A DNA stretch of 64,000 nucleotides from contig NC_081552.1 of assembly GCF_963082655.1 (NCBI RefSeq), positions 122,116,458-122,180,457 on the forward strand. The letters are read 5' to 3'. Source of the DNA: Stomoxys calcitrans. Its lineage: Eukaryota > Arthropoda > Insecta > Diptera > Muscidae. Made by a program: the position numbers and the translations under genes. Each line of letters begins with the position of its first letter. Position 1 is the first letter of the stretch. Below the pieces are notes generated by a model, which did not search any database, had not been told where the DNA came from, and saw nothing but the letters and a program-made list of their open reading frames with translations. This document shows, in pieces, positions 34,865 through 46,600 of this stretch.

Positions 34865-36170
34865 TTGAGATTGAACCGTTGAGTGGAGCCGACGTATTGT
34901 TATTTCACTCCGCAAAAATTTTCCTGTATCTCGTAATAGGTCATTATTTTTGGAAGAATTTAAGTTACTCAAGGATAGCTGCGATAGAGGTATACATTAG
35001 GCGGTTGATGATCTTCGTCTGTTTCCAGTGGAGCGGCAGATCTAGAGCCCGGGAGTAGGTTTAAAATGGGCTCCAAAGACCCAACAGCTGCGGTGGTGGG
35101 TCTGCTTCTGAAACCTCGAATGGTGCACTCACTAATAGGGAGATAGACTCTCTAAATTTGGCTTAGGAATTCGCTGCACAGGCAAAGACTGCGCGTCTAG
35201 ATTCGGAAACTGCACCACAGTCAGCCAAAACGCTGCGATCACCTGAAGGACATCCCATGCCTAAAAGAACTAGGGCGAACAATATTAATATGAGTCCAAG
35301 GACCTTTGCTAATATCGCTAGGAACAGTTTGGTGATGGGAATTGTCGACAAGGGAGACTAACAACCCTGCATACTTAGGAATAATTGGAGTGGGAAAGTC
35401 AATGGACTGTCATCAGTATACTCCGATGTCCTTGCGGAATTTCCTGGTCTCCTCCAGTTTGTGACGATGCAGGCTGGTATCGGGGCCGTTGCAGACTAAT
35501 TGCCTTCGGGGATCAACACTCAATTGAAATGTATCGTTGTGGTCTAAAAACGATTGGTTAGATCTGGCCGGGTGCAGCACTAGATTTTGTCAAGAAGGAA
35601 GATATTCCTTCTCGATCAATGGCGCATGCTTGAATACCAAGGATTCCCTCAGATCCTGAATCCATATTTGGAACACTAAAGGAATATAATCCCAATCTTT
35701 CAACCACCGACTGGAAGATTGGATGAGGCTGATGGTGACCGGAGACATGCAGTATTCGTACTAAACACCGGCTGAAGGTCTATAGAAGCGGTGGGGTTGG
35801 GGAATCAGGAGATGACTCAGCAGTTTTTGCCGAACACTTGCCTGAGGAACTATCGACCACATCGCTAAGATCTGGCGGATTGCAGGAGACTGAAAATAAA
35901 TCTCCACCATTGTGAGGCCGCTTCGGCGGCACTAAAGGTCCTCCTGATGAGCGAAGGATTTGATGTGGTCCTTATCCAGGAACCATTGGTGTGTGGAGGA
36001 ATGGTTCGTGGATTAAGAATTCCGGGATTTAAACTACTCAAGGATACGGGGAGACACAGAGCCTGTATTCTTGCAAAGAGTTGTCTAAATGTTTTTCTTT
36101 TCCCGTCGCTAAGCACGATTGTGCGTTGTGGTCGTGTTATCAAAGCGCCCCTTCGTATTCAAAATGCAAT
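34865..36170 (+). pseudogene. I/LOA-like 5' UTR, ORF1 and endonuclease start, broken
   Basis: The 5' UTR (TTGAGTGGAGCCGACG, CTCCGCAAAAATTTTCCTGT) leads to the ORF1 start at 35068 (M-G-S-K-D-P-T-A-A-V-V-G). ORF1 remnants include GHPMPKRTRAN (35250-35282) and a DUF4780-like end near 35700-35850 that carries deletions compared with 6900-7160. ORF2 starts at about 35897 with the QINLHHCEAAS equivalent and VLIQEPLVCGG (35968-36000), and ends near 36170. It parallels 6118-7870 almost throughout. Confidence 0.75.
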
Positions 36171-37093
36171 ATAAACAAAACATACCATCATACCATATGC
36201 AAAATTACTGCAAACAACTCCTTTCACTTTAGAGTAGTGCGACGATTGTTAGTGTTTGTCAAAAAAAAAAAAATATACATTGGTGTATCAGAAACTCACC
36301 ACTAGTGCAAAAACTCAATAATTACGATTAAAATCAAACTATATCCGTCCCTTATGATAACAAATATAACAACAACAGCTGATCTTATTTCTCAGTCTGA
36401 CAGTCAAATGGTGTTGCCAAACTTAATAGTTGAGAAAACTGTGGTGGTGTTCATGACTTTAAAGAAAATATACATATAGTAACCCTCTTACTATCGGTCA
36501 CTATGTTTAAAATCAAAAATAAGTTGTAATAACCCGCCTCCTGGCAGAAGAACGCCTTTACGGGGTAGTAGAATACAGGTTATTAAAAATGAAAGCATTA
36601 TGTTAAAGAAGCAAATTAATGAAATGCAGCATTCTATTGATAATATTCTGAAACATGAAAACATTGTCCTTAAGAAAAAACTAAATTCTAATAACGAGTT
36701 TCAACATGAAAGCTCTGGCGATATCGCACCCATGGTTAATGAAAACATGGTAAACTATGAACAAAACTCCGAAGAGGGACAAAACGAGAATGTTAATGTT
36801 CATCAATATATAATCGATGAAGAAGAATTTGAAAGGGAAACTAATTGGATCGTTCAGAGATCTAAAAAGAACGGATCCATTGCTAATAAAGTTAACCAAG
36901 GCCAAGGGAAAAAAGAACACAATCCAACTAAAACTAATATTGTAAATAACAACGGGAATAATCCAAATTAAGTGAATAAGGGATGGGTTGATAAACCGCC
37001 TCCTATTAATGTTGTAGGAGTTACTAGCTACGAAGGAATGAAAAATATAACAAAATCCGCAAAAGTTCAAAATTATACTATTACTCACTTTAC

Positions 37094-39395
37094 TATAATT
37101 GGCTATGACAGAATAATTGTTTCACTAGCCGATAGTAGAATAGCGTTCCAGGCGCCTCGATCTTCTGCGCTCATTCTAAAATCTCTGACACCAAGTTTCG
37201 AGGTTTCTCCCACCACTTGATCTTTCCATCGGGCTTTTGGTCTTTCCCGGTTGTGTTTGCCTTCAAAATACTTTTTTGCTGGAGCTTCTTCATCCATTCT
37301 GACATGACCTAGCCAACGCAGCCGTTGTATTTTGATGTGTGTAACTATGCTATCGTCGTCATACAGCTCGTGGTTCATACGAAGTCTATATTCTCCATTA
37401 ACGCAAACAGGTCCATATATTTTACGAAGAATCTTTCTCTCTAATACTCCAAGCACTGCCTCATCTGCTTTCTCAAGTACCCATGCTTCAGAACCATATA
37501 ACAGCAAGGGTAGTATCAGTGTCTTGTATAATGTAATCTTCGTCTGTCGAGAGGTGGCCTTGTTTCTAAACTGCTTACTTAGTCCAAAGTAGCATCTGTT
37601 TGCCAGTATTATTCTTCGCTTAATCTCAAAATTGGGTCATTCGTTTCGGTTACGGCGGTGCCGAGGTAGATAAAGTTACTGACTGTTTCAAAGTTGTGGT
37701 TCCCAACTTTCTCTATTTTCTTTATCTGCTCGGTTGTACAATGCTTTTTGGGAGTTGAATCCATCCATTTCGTCTTATCTCCATTTTCAAAGGCTGCAGT
37801 TACTACTTCCGGTGACCGACCTATGATATCGACGTCGTCGGCATAGGCGAGTAGCTCGTGTTCTCTTGTGATTTGTGTGCCATATCTATTCACATCTGCA
37901 TCTCGTATAATTTTCTCCAGCTGGATAATAAAGAGATCACACTATAGGTTGTCTTGTCTTGTCAGAAAACTCGTTTGATATTAAATGGTTCGGAGAGATT
38001 CTTTCCTGTTCTTACTGAGGAACGCGTATCAGCAAGTGTCATCCTGCAGAGTCTTATTATTTTTGCAGGGATACCAAACTCAGACATGGCTTGAAATACC
38101 TTTGACCGCAAAGGTGTATCGAAGGCGGCTTTGTAGTCAAAAAAGAGATGGTAGGTGTTGATTTGTCCTTCTCGGGTCTTTTCCAGGACTTGGCGCAGTG
38201 TGAATATCTGGTCTATGGTTTATTTACCAGGTCTAAAGCCGCATTGATAGGGCCCAATTATCTCATTGACTTTAGGTTTTAATCTTTTACACAGATATAG
38301 TATGCTTAGGTTCCAATCTTTGGGTATTCGTTCTTCTAGCCAGATTGCGCAGAAAAGCTGATGCACACGCCTTATCATCGTGTCACCTCCGGTCTTAAAT
38401 AGTTCAGCGGGTAACCCGTCGGCTCCTGCTGCCTTGTTGTTCTTCAATCGGGTCACTGCTATTTTGACCTCATTCTGACTAGGAGGTAAACATTCTATAC
38501 CATCATCAAGGACTGGTTCTGCGGTATCCTCTTCGCATCCAACGCCGGACACTAGCAGTTGGGTAAAATGTTTTTCCATATCCTCAGCATGAAGAGTCAG
38601 TTACCAGATTGCCTTCTTTTTCTTTGCAGGAGGATGTACCTGCACCAAAGCCATCGGTTTGATGTTTAATTCTTTAGCAGAATTTCCGGACTTTATTCTG
38701 ACTCCTGTACATTTCAATTCGCTCACACTCACGTCTTTCCATTTCCTGTTTCTTTCTGGGAAATAGACGTTTCTCTTCGCTCCTGATACCTTTCTTCATG
38801 TTTGGCTTCAGTAGCATCTGAATACTCTTGGTCGTGCCATGGGTTACTCTGGGGAAGCTTCCGGTACCCAAGTACGAATTTCGCGGCAATTTCCATGGTT
38901 TGGGCAATGGTTTGACACTGGAACATTTTATCAAGGAACAAGGAGTGCCTTCATCAGGCAGTTGGGTCAGTTGAATGGAGTATGCCGTTGCCATCTGTTG
39001 TGTTTGCAGCTTTTCAATGTCCAGCTTCCGTGCAGTGTCAGATCATACTTTTCTCGCCATGTTCAAACGGGTGCGAACTTTTGCTGCAACAAAGTTATGA
39101 TCCGAATCTACAATCGAATTACGGATCGATCGTACATCTAACAGGCTGGATGTATACCTTCCATCTATCACAACGTGATCAATTTGGTTCCTCGTGTTTT
39201 GATCGAGTGACAGCCATGTGGCTTTGTGAATATTTTTATGTTGAAATCTGGTGCTACTAACTACCATGTTTTCGTAAAAAACATCCTTTGTCTGCTCGCC
39301 TTTCCTCTTTAAATAAAAATGTTTGGGAAATTTAAACTTCTGACTCAACAGGGTACCGAAACTTATCAGCAACATTAAATTCAATGAAACTCGAA
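37094..39395 (-). mobile_element. RTE-like non-LTR element nested in ORF1 of the jockey-like relic
   Basis: The minus strand reads in order. Endonuclease C-terminus: NQIDHVVIDGRYTSSLLDVR..DSDHNFVAAK (about 39160-39055), with the SDH catalytic box. Linker: 38994-38600. RT start: AAGADGLPAELFK, YQCGFRPGK (38460-38220). Palm: AAFDT..MSEFGIPAK, then LLAYADDVDIIGR (37845-37810) with the catalytic box. Thumb and end: LLYGSEAWVLEKAD, RLRWLGHVRMDEEAP, RPKARWKDQV (37507-37103). Several frameshifts and a stop in the 38220-37900 stretch break it. It is more complete than the copy at 9888-10735 and ends with the same 3' phrase. Confidence 0.8.
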
Positions 39396-39982
39396 TGATA
39401 CACATATGAAAATAAAACAGAGAAGCCAAACAGTAATCATAAGAGGCCTCCACCATACATGCACTACAGATGAAATCCTAGAAGATTTTCAAAACAAAGG
39501 CTTCAACCCCATTGATGCAGTTAACATTTTAAAGAAGGAGAGAGTAGAAGAAAACAGTTCCTGTATCTACAGAAAACTACCTATATTTCGAATCACTAGT
39601 ATTCTCAACTTAAGTTAGAGTTAAAGTAGAAGAGTTAAAGAGAGAGAGTAGAGTTAAAGTAGAAGCGGTACATGCACAAACGAGATTAATTCCTCAGTGG
39701 AAACGGTGTCATGGTTTCAATCATACTAAACGATATTGCCAAAAAGATGTGTTAAATGTACTGGTAAACACTATACCGAAAATTGTGAAAAGCCTAAAAC
39801 AATAGTTCCAAAATCTACTAATTGTAAAGGTAACCCAGCCAGCTATAGAGTTCAAGTTCGTCCGACAACAATTTCAAGGAATGAACCGGCAAAACATGCA
39901 ACCAAAAACGTTTACTGAGGTGTTGAGTACAAACAACAACGGATAATGCAATGATCTTAAAAGGAATTCTAAAAAATATGAA

Positions 39983-41442
39983 AACAAGTAAAAATGCGTT
40001 AAGTTCGGCCGGGCCGAACTTTGGATACCCACCACCTCGGGTATATATGTAAACCATCTTTCATCAAAATTCGGTGAAAATTTCATACCTTATACCCATA
40101 TACCTCATACCGATCTGAACTATATACGACACGGATGTCGAAAAGCCGAACATAAGTCACTGTGTCAAATGTCAGTGAAATCGGATTATAAATGCGCCTT
40201 TTATGGGGCCAACAAGACTTGAAATCGAGATATCGGTCTACATGGCAGCTATATCCAAATCTGGACCGATTTGGTCCAAGTTGCATAAACATGTCGAAAA
40301 GCCTAACACAATGCACTGTCCCAAATTTCGGCGAAATCGGACAATCAATGCCTCTTTTATGGGCTCTAAACCTTAAATCGAGAGATCGGTCTATATGGCA
40401 GCTATATGCAAATCTGGACCGATCTGGGCAAAATTCAAGAAGGACGTCGAAGAGCCTAACCAAACTCACTGTGTCAAATTTCAGCGACATCGGAAAATGA
40501 ATGCGTCTTTTATGGCCCCAAAACCTAAAACCTAGATATCGGTCTATATGGCAGATATAGCTGCCTGGACCGATCTGTGCGATATTGCAGAAGTATGTCA
40601 AGGGGCTTAACTTAACTCACTGTTCCAAATTTCGGCGACATCGGACAATAAATGGTCATTTTATGGGCCCAAAACCATAAATCAAGAAATCGGTCTATAT
40701 GGCAGCTATATCCAAATCTGAACCGATCTGGACCAAATTGAAGAAATATGTCAAAGGGCCTAACACAACTCACTGTCCCAAATTTCAGCAAAATCGGATA
40801 ATGGATGTGGCTTTTATGGGCCTTACACCATAAATCGGAGGATCGATCTATATAGCAGCTATATCCAAATCTGGACCGATCTGAGCCAAATTAACGAAGG
40901 ATGTCGATGGCCCTTACATAATTCACTGTCCCGAATTTCAAAATCGGGTAATAAATGTGGCTTTTGTGGGCCTAAAACCCTTAACCGGAGGATCGGTCTA
41001 TATCGCAGCTATATCCAAATCTGGACCAATCTGAACCAAATTGACGGAGGATGTCGAAGGGCCTAGGACAACTCACTGTCCCAAATTTCAGCGAAATCGG
41101 ATAATAAATGTGGCTTTTATGGGCCAAAGACCCTAAATCGGTGGATCGGTCTATATGGGGGCTACATCAAGATATAGTCCGATATAGCCCATCTTCGAAC
41201 TTAACCTGCTTATGGACAAAAAAGAATCTGTGCAAAATTTCAGCTCAATATCTCTATTTTTAAAGACTGTAGCGTGATTTCAACAGACAGACGGACAGAC
41301 GGACGGACATGGCTAGATCGTCTTAGATTTTTACGCTGATCAAGAATATATATACTTTATAGGGTCGGAAATGGATATTTCGATGTGTTGCAAACGGAAT
41401 GACAAAATGAATATACCCCCATCCTTCGGTGGTGGGTATAAA
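39983..41442 (-). mobile_element. Second-family Helentron (DINE-1 type), reverse orientation
   Basis: The left end is AACAAGTAAAAATGCGTTAA, the TTCGGCCGGGCCGAA palindrome and ATACCCACCACCTCGG. Seven tandem units follow with GGCAGCTATAT markers at 40244, 40397, 40550, 40701, 40854, 41004 and about 41157 (steps 153, 153, 151, 153, 150, 153). Then come the GACGGACAGACGGACGG microsatellite (41285-41308), the TATAGGGTCGGAAATGG block and the CCTTCGGTGGTGGGTATA terminus. It is clearly distinct in sequence from the other Helentrons here yet has the same architecture. Confidence 0.85.
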
Positions 41443-43710
41443 AAGTAATTAGCGCTTGGATGATCAAGCGGTATCAAATGAAAAATTAAAATATAAAAAA
41501 AAATAAATAAAAAAATAAAATAGATAAAAGCTATCATTATAAACGCGCAAATTATAGTCCCGCAACAATGGCTACAACTGTAATGTAAACAATGGAACTG
41601 TAATGGTTTAGTGAGTCGCATTAATGAAATAGAAAATTTTGTTAATGACCACAAAATTGATATATTACTAATCTGAGAAAGCCACATGACTCAAAATACA
41701 CATGTCAATGTCAAAGGGTATATGATTTACAATGCAGTTCATCCTTCCCAAAGACCGAGAGGAGGAGCCTCAGTAATAATCAAAAATAATATTGAACACA
41801 AGAAGAGGCATAACATTAAAAGCGAGCACTACATTGAAGTTTAAAAAAGATTACAAAACCACTTTGTATTAGGAGGAGCTTTCAATGGTAAAAATAAGGT
41901 CTGGGGTTCTAGATTAACTACACCCAAATGACACCAACTTTACATAGCATGCAGAACTCTTAAATGTGAGATTTGTTCAGGAAACAAGCCTACATATTGG
42001 CCATCGAATGAGCAACGAATTCCAGACTTGATTGATTTCTTTGTTACTAAAAGTATACACAAAAACTTTATTTACCTTAAAATAAAACTGCATTATCATC
42101 ATCCGATCATTCTGCAGTGATAATTTTATGGAAAAAGAAACACCAAGCCTTCTCTCCAATAACCGTACTAACTGGTACTTTTTCAAATATATGCTGTCAG
42201 AAAAAATTGAACTAGAGGTTCCACTTAGAAATTTGAGGTTGAAATTGATGAAGATTTTACAAGCTTCATCAACGCAATACAATCGTCTGCGTGGGAAAGT
42301 ACTCCTATTACAAGTCATACCAGCCCTACTAGCACTTATCCGAAGGCGATAAGAGAGAAGCTAGAAAGAAATGGCAAAGAGAAAGAACAATCGAAAATAA
42401 AAGAATAATGAACAGGCTTGTTGACGAACTTCAACATATCACACAATAGTAAAAATATAGGCTATATTTAGATACTTAGGAAACCTAACAGCAACCAAAG
42501 AAACCAACTATAATCTATGGAAGGCCACGCGGCAATTAAGTCAGGCTACCCCAACAATCCCACTTAAAAATTAAGATGGATCATGGATAAAGAAGCCGAA
42601 GAAAAGGTAGAATTGTTTGCAAACCATTTCAGCAACATATTTAAATAATATGACTCCAGTTCTGACAATGATGAAATTTATAAATTAGGAAAATGTGACA
42701 ATCAAGTCATCAAACCAGCGATATTTAGAGAGCTACAAAATCTAATCGCCAAAGATCTGAGTGCTAAGAAATCTCCAGGTTATGACTTAATAACCAGCAA
42801 AATATTTAAAAAACTTTCACTTTAAGCTGTAAAAAACTTTTGTTTATAATAAATACATGTTTTCGCAGAAATGATCGTAATCAAGAAACCTGACCATGAA
42901 ACTACCGCTTATGTCAAAGATTTTTGGAAAATTGCTATTAAAAATACTGCGTCCCTTAGTAACAAGTTGACTTGTCATACCAGACCATCAGTTTGGATTC
43001 CGAAATAACAATTCAACAATGCAACAAGTTAACCGAATAGTTGATGTTGCCGAAAGAGTCATTGAAAATAAACTCATCTGCTCTGTCGTTTTTTAGACGT
43101 AGAACAACCATTTGACAAAGTTTGGCATCAAGGGCTCTTAACCAAACTTCACAACGATCTTCCAAAGGAATACTATGCAATTTTGGAGTCATACATAACT
43201 AACCGGTACTTTCGATTAAAAATAAAAAAAAGTATTCAAAATCGGAACCAATACAGGCTGGAGTGCCTCAGGGGAGTGTCCTAGACACTGTTTTATACCT
43301 TCTTCAAACCAATGTGGACTTACGAAATACAGCATTGGGGTTGCGCTACCAAGAATGAGTAGAAAAGATCCAAATTTAATATTTCGTACCATAGCTAATG
43401 CACCTTGGCACATATGAAACACCGACGTACACAGAGACTTAGGAGTGAGGACAATGTCGGAAGAAATATCCATCCACGTCTTGAACCATGCGAGCAAACT
43501 ACAGAATCACGTTAACTCTGACTTAAACCATATTGCTTGAAACTATCCAGTCACTAGAAGACTTCAAAGAACTATACTTTATAATATACTATCTAGTACC
43601 TTAAGAGGCCATAAATCCGAGAAGAAACTAGGATGTAGGTACTAAACTATTTCCACAACATGAATTCGAACTAGGCAAAATTTCTCGTTTATATTATTAA
43701 TTATATTATT

Positions 43711-44367
43711 TTATATTATTATTAAAACTTGATCTATTCTTTTGAACCACTGTCGAGCTGCTTGCTTTAAGCCATATAAAGCTTTCTTCAGTTTGCATAC
43801 CTTGGTCTTATCTTTCGCAAACCCTTCTGGCGGGTGCATGTAAATTTCTTCTTCCAGGTTTCCATTGAGAAATGCTGAAGAAACATCCAACTGCCTTAGT
43901 TTCAAGTCATGTTCAACGGATAGTGCATATATAAGTCGAATGGTACTTTGACGAACAACTGGTGCAAAAGTATCCATATAATCGACACCATATTCCTGAG
44001 AATATCCTTTTGCGACCAATCTTGCCTTTCTTTTTTCAACACTGCCGTCCGTTCGATATTTGGTTTTATATACCCACCAGCAGTCTATGGGGTTTCTACC
44101 ATTAGGCAAGTCAACAAGCTCCCAAACGTCATTTTCAATGAGAGATTCAAATTCATTCATCATTGCTTCTTTCCATTCATCAGAATGTAACGAGTTCATT
44201 GCTTGCTTATATGTTTTTGGATCCCCAAAAACATTATTTACAGCTCCATATGCTACATTATTCCCTTTCGTCCATGATCTCAGGCTTTGTCTTATTGAGC
44301 TTACTAAATGACATAGGTTCATTCTCTGTTTCTTCTTCAGTACTTTCATCTTCTTCTTCGCTCCCAT
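43711..44367 (-). pseudogene. Copia-type reverse transcriptase, N-terminal half
   Basis: Minus strand RVT_2-type RT of Ty1/copia elements. Visible: EWKEAMMNEFESLIENDVWE, WWVYKTKYRTDGSVEKRKAR, LVAKGYSQEYGVDYMDTFAP, LDVSSAFLNGNLEEEIYMHP and KALYGLKQAARQWF. The sequence stops about where the catalytic Y-V-D-D box should follow (43735) and passes into an AT tract, so the enzyme cannot work. It is joined to the linker in the next entry with a 17-base net deletion and a frameshift near 44300. Confidence 0.9.
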
Positions 44368-45331
44368 TGACGATAATATTCTCTATGTTCTGATTCTTTT
44401 CTTCGATCACGAGTACTTGATCGTTTTCTTCATTTGGCTTAGTAGAACTGTTAACATTTTTAAATTCATATTCGTAAAACCGGATTTCATTTTCATCTTT
44501 TTCTTCGTCGAATTTATCTTCCAAAAACTTTACGTTTCTGTTCTTATAAATCAAGTCAGTTCCTTTTTTCCATAAACGGTAAGCTTTTGAATTTTCGTCA
44601 TAACCTACCATTATAAATTGTTTGTGCTTGATTCTTGATAGCGGTTTTGTTAACACATCAGCAATCATCTCACTAGTTGGCAGATACAAAACATTAACAA
44701 CATTTTCTTCAATTGCTTGACGTATAAAATGGTATCTATAATCAATATGTTTGGTACGTGAATGATGTCCACCGAACTTAGCAATCATTTGAGCGCTTTG
44801 TGAATCGCTATGCAATGTGAAAGGTCCTTCAGATTTATATCCCAATTCAGATATTAAATTTCGCCAGTAGTACGCCTCCTTTGCAGCTTCAGTTAATGCT
44901 ATATATTCAGATTCTGCGCTAGAAGTTGCCACAATGCGTTGCTTACGTGATTCCCAAGATACTGCTGCACCTCCGAGCAAAAAACAAAAGCCTGTTTGAG
45001 ATTTTCTATCATTAGTGTCTGTGGCCCAACTTGCATCCGTAAGTAATCGATAAGTAAGTTTAAAATTCGTTTTTGATTCTACCATATACAATCCATTTTC
45101 CTTCGTGGCTTCCAGATATACATTTTGTTCTTCGAATACATATGCTTTGTTACCCTTCAGTAATACCTCAAAACCTAAATCAGTCAACTTCGACATCGAA
45201 ATTAGGTTGCCTCCAAGTAGTGGAACAAAAAGAGTATTTTGCAATTTTAAGGATTTCATCTGATTCTTTACCAAAACGTTAATCTGTATCGTTCCAATTC
45301 TCAAATGATTGCTAAGTTCGGTGGACATCAT
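44258..45331 (-). pseudogene. Scrambled copia polyprotein: GAG-pre-integrase, RNase H, integrase-RT linker in one frame
   Basis: A continuous 357-residue minus-strand frame. Residues 1-10 are antisense of the neighbouring inverted RNase H piece. Residues 11-90 are a GAG-pre-integrase region (LQNTLFVPLLGGNLISMSKL, LYMVESK). Residues 92-239 are copia RNase H with D99 (LLTDASW), E140 (TSSAESEY) and D176 (HSDSQSA). Residues 240-340 are the end of integrase and the acidic linker (MVGYDENSKAYRLW, EEEDESTEEETENEP). In a normal copia polyprotein the integrase core follows GAG-pre and RNase H comes last, after RT. Here RNase H replaces the integrase core and precedes the linker. The joint at residue 239/240 falls at a shared TTTATA. 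The open frame is therefore a chance product of rearrangement. Confidence 0.88.
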
Positions 45332-45615
45332 TCACGTATCAAACATATTGATTATAGATACCATTTTATACGTCAAGCAATTGAAGAAAATGTTGTTAAT
45401 GTTTTGTATCTGCCAACTAGTGAGATGATTGCTGATGTGTTAACAAAACCGCTACCAAGAATCAAACACAAACAATTTATAACATCAATGGGTATTCAAG
45501 AAGATGAAAGTACTGAAGAAGAAACAGAGAATGAACCTGTGGAGAAAGACTCGAATTTTCCTTTAGTAAGCTCAATAAGACAAAGCCTGAGATCATGGAC
45601 GAAAGGAAATAATGT
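45301..45615 (+). pseudogene. Inverted copia piece: RNase H end joined to linker
   Basis: The plus strand reads QMIAKFGGHHSRIKHIDYRY through VLTKPLPRIKHKQFITSMGI (45301-45490), the natural end of copia RNase H, then at once EDESTEEETENEPVEKDSNF and SLRSWTKGNNVA (about 45500-45619). The first ~183 bases differ at only two positions from the inverted copy at about 44617-44797. This piece keeps the linker frame that the minus-strand copy has lost. Confidence 0.88.
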
Positions 45616-45654
45616 AGCAGAGTGGCGCAGTGGAAGCGTACTGGGCCCATAACC
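45616..45654 (+). other. tRNA-iMet 5' half (39 nt) fixed in DNA
   Basis: Begins AGCAGAGTGGCGCAGTGG and ends CTGGGCCCATAACC. From memory this is the first 39 nucleotides of insect initiator tRNA-Met with one difference (A for G at position 25). The CAT anticodon is present; the 3' half of the tRNA is absent, so it is not a tRNA gene. Drosophila copia is known to prime minus-strand DNA with exactly such a 39-nt 5' fragment. The adjoining LTR end at 45655 is where that primer would be extended. Confidence 0.87.
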
Positions 45655-45869
45655 TGTTGAAAAGTTTTAAAATACTCCGAGGATATTTTCTATAAAATTA
45701 TGACAACGTTTATTGTTAAGGGTTGAAAGCAGACAAAGAAAAAGTTTCAATAGAATACTAGGTATACGTATTTTACAATGACAATACATATTTTTGAATT
45801 CAAAGCTACATTGATAAATTTAAACAAATAGAAATTATTTAAGTTGCAACAAGTACATAAAACACAACA
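45655..45869 (-). repeat. Copia-type LTR, 215 bp, solo in this locus
   Basis: On the minus strand it starts TGTTGTGTTTTATG at 45869 and ends TTTTCAACA at 45655, the TGTTG...CAACA ends of copia LTRs. An AATAAA lies at about 45714-45709 on the minus strand, as expected for a poly(A) signal. No partner LTR is seen on the left. Its right edge cuts a Helentron between the phrase GCTCTGCTATTAGA and missing sequence. Confidence 0.72.
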
Positions 45870-46600
45870 GCTCTGCTATTAGATTTATATCAATATATGG
45901 TCCGGTTTGGACCACAATTAAATTATATGTTGGAGACCTGTGTAAAAATAGGAATTGCGCCCTCTAGAAGCTCAAGAAGTTAAGACCCAAGATCTGTTTA
46001 AATGACAGCTATATCAGGTTAAGAACCGATTTGAACCATACTTGGCACAGTTGTTGGATATCATAATAAAATACTATGTGCAAAAATTCATTCAAATCGG
46101 ATAAGAATTGCGCCCTCTAGAGGCTCAAGAAGTCAAGACCGAAGATCGGTTTATATGGCAGCTATATCAGGTTATGGACCGATTTGAACCATACTTAGCA
46201 TAGTTGTTGGATATCAAAACAAAACATGTCGTGCAAAATTTAATTCCAATCGGATAAGAATTGCGCACTCTAGAGGCTCAAGAAGTCAAGACCCAAGATC
46301 GGTTTATATGGCAGCTATATCAAAACATGGACCGATATGGCCCATTTACAATACCAACCGACCTACACTAATAAGAAGTATTTGTGCAAAATTTCAAGCG
46401 GCTAGCTTTACTCCTTCGGAAGTTAGCGTGCTTCCGACAGACAGACGGACGGACGGACGGACATGGCTAGATCGACATAAAATATCGCGACGATCAAGAA
46501 TATATATACTTTATGGGGTCTCAGACGAATATTTCAGGTAGTTACAAACAAAATGACGAAATTATTATACCCCCCATCTTATGGTGAAGGGTATAAAAAG
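45870..46600 (-). mobile_element. Helentron, reverse orientation, left end cut by the copia LTR
   Basis: Begins CTCTGCTATTAGATTTATAT and GGTCCGGTTTGGACCAC, has three to four repeat units, the ACGGACGGACGGACGGAC microsatellite at about 46446 and the CATCTTATGGTGAAGGGTATA end at about 46575-46595. The palindrome end is missing. Confidence 0.8.

Larger units (their letters stand above)
36525..43620 (+). mobile_element. Jockey-like non-LTR element with ORF1 and ORF2 relics, twice interrupted
   Basis: ORF1: PPPGRRTP (36535) leads into a Lys/Asn/Glu-rich region (36600-36971). After the RTE insertion come QTVIIRGLHHTCTTDEI (39427-39477) and two zinc knuckles, CHGFNHTKRYC (about 39710-39742) and CVKCTGKHYTENC (about 39745-39783), as in jockey gag-like proteins. 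ORF2 after the Helentron: endonuclease stretches GGASVIIKNNIEH (41763-41801) and GGAFNGKNKVWGS (41873-41911), linker near 42500, and broken RT to about 43500 (NAPWHI, DLGVRTMSEEI). Many stops make it an old relic. Confidence 0.65.

Noticed and set aside
45616..45654. Functional initiator tRNA gene
   Set aside because: Only the first 39 nucleotides match. The sequence after position 39 turns into an LTR, so no T-arm or acceptor 3' strand exists.
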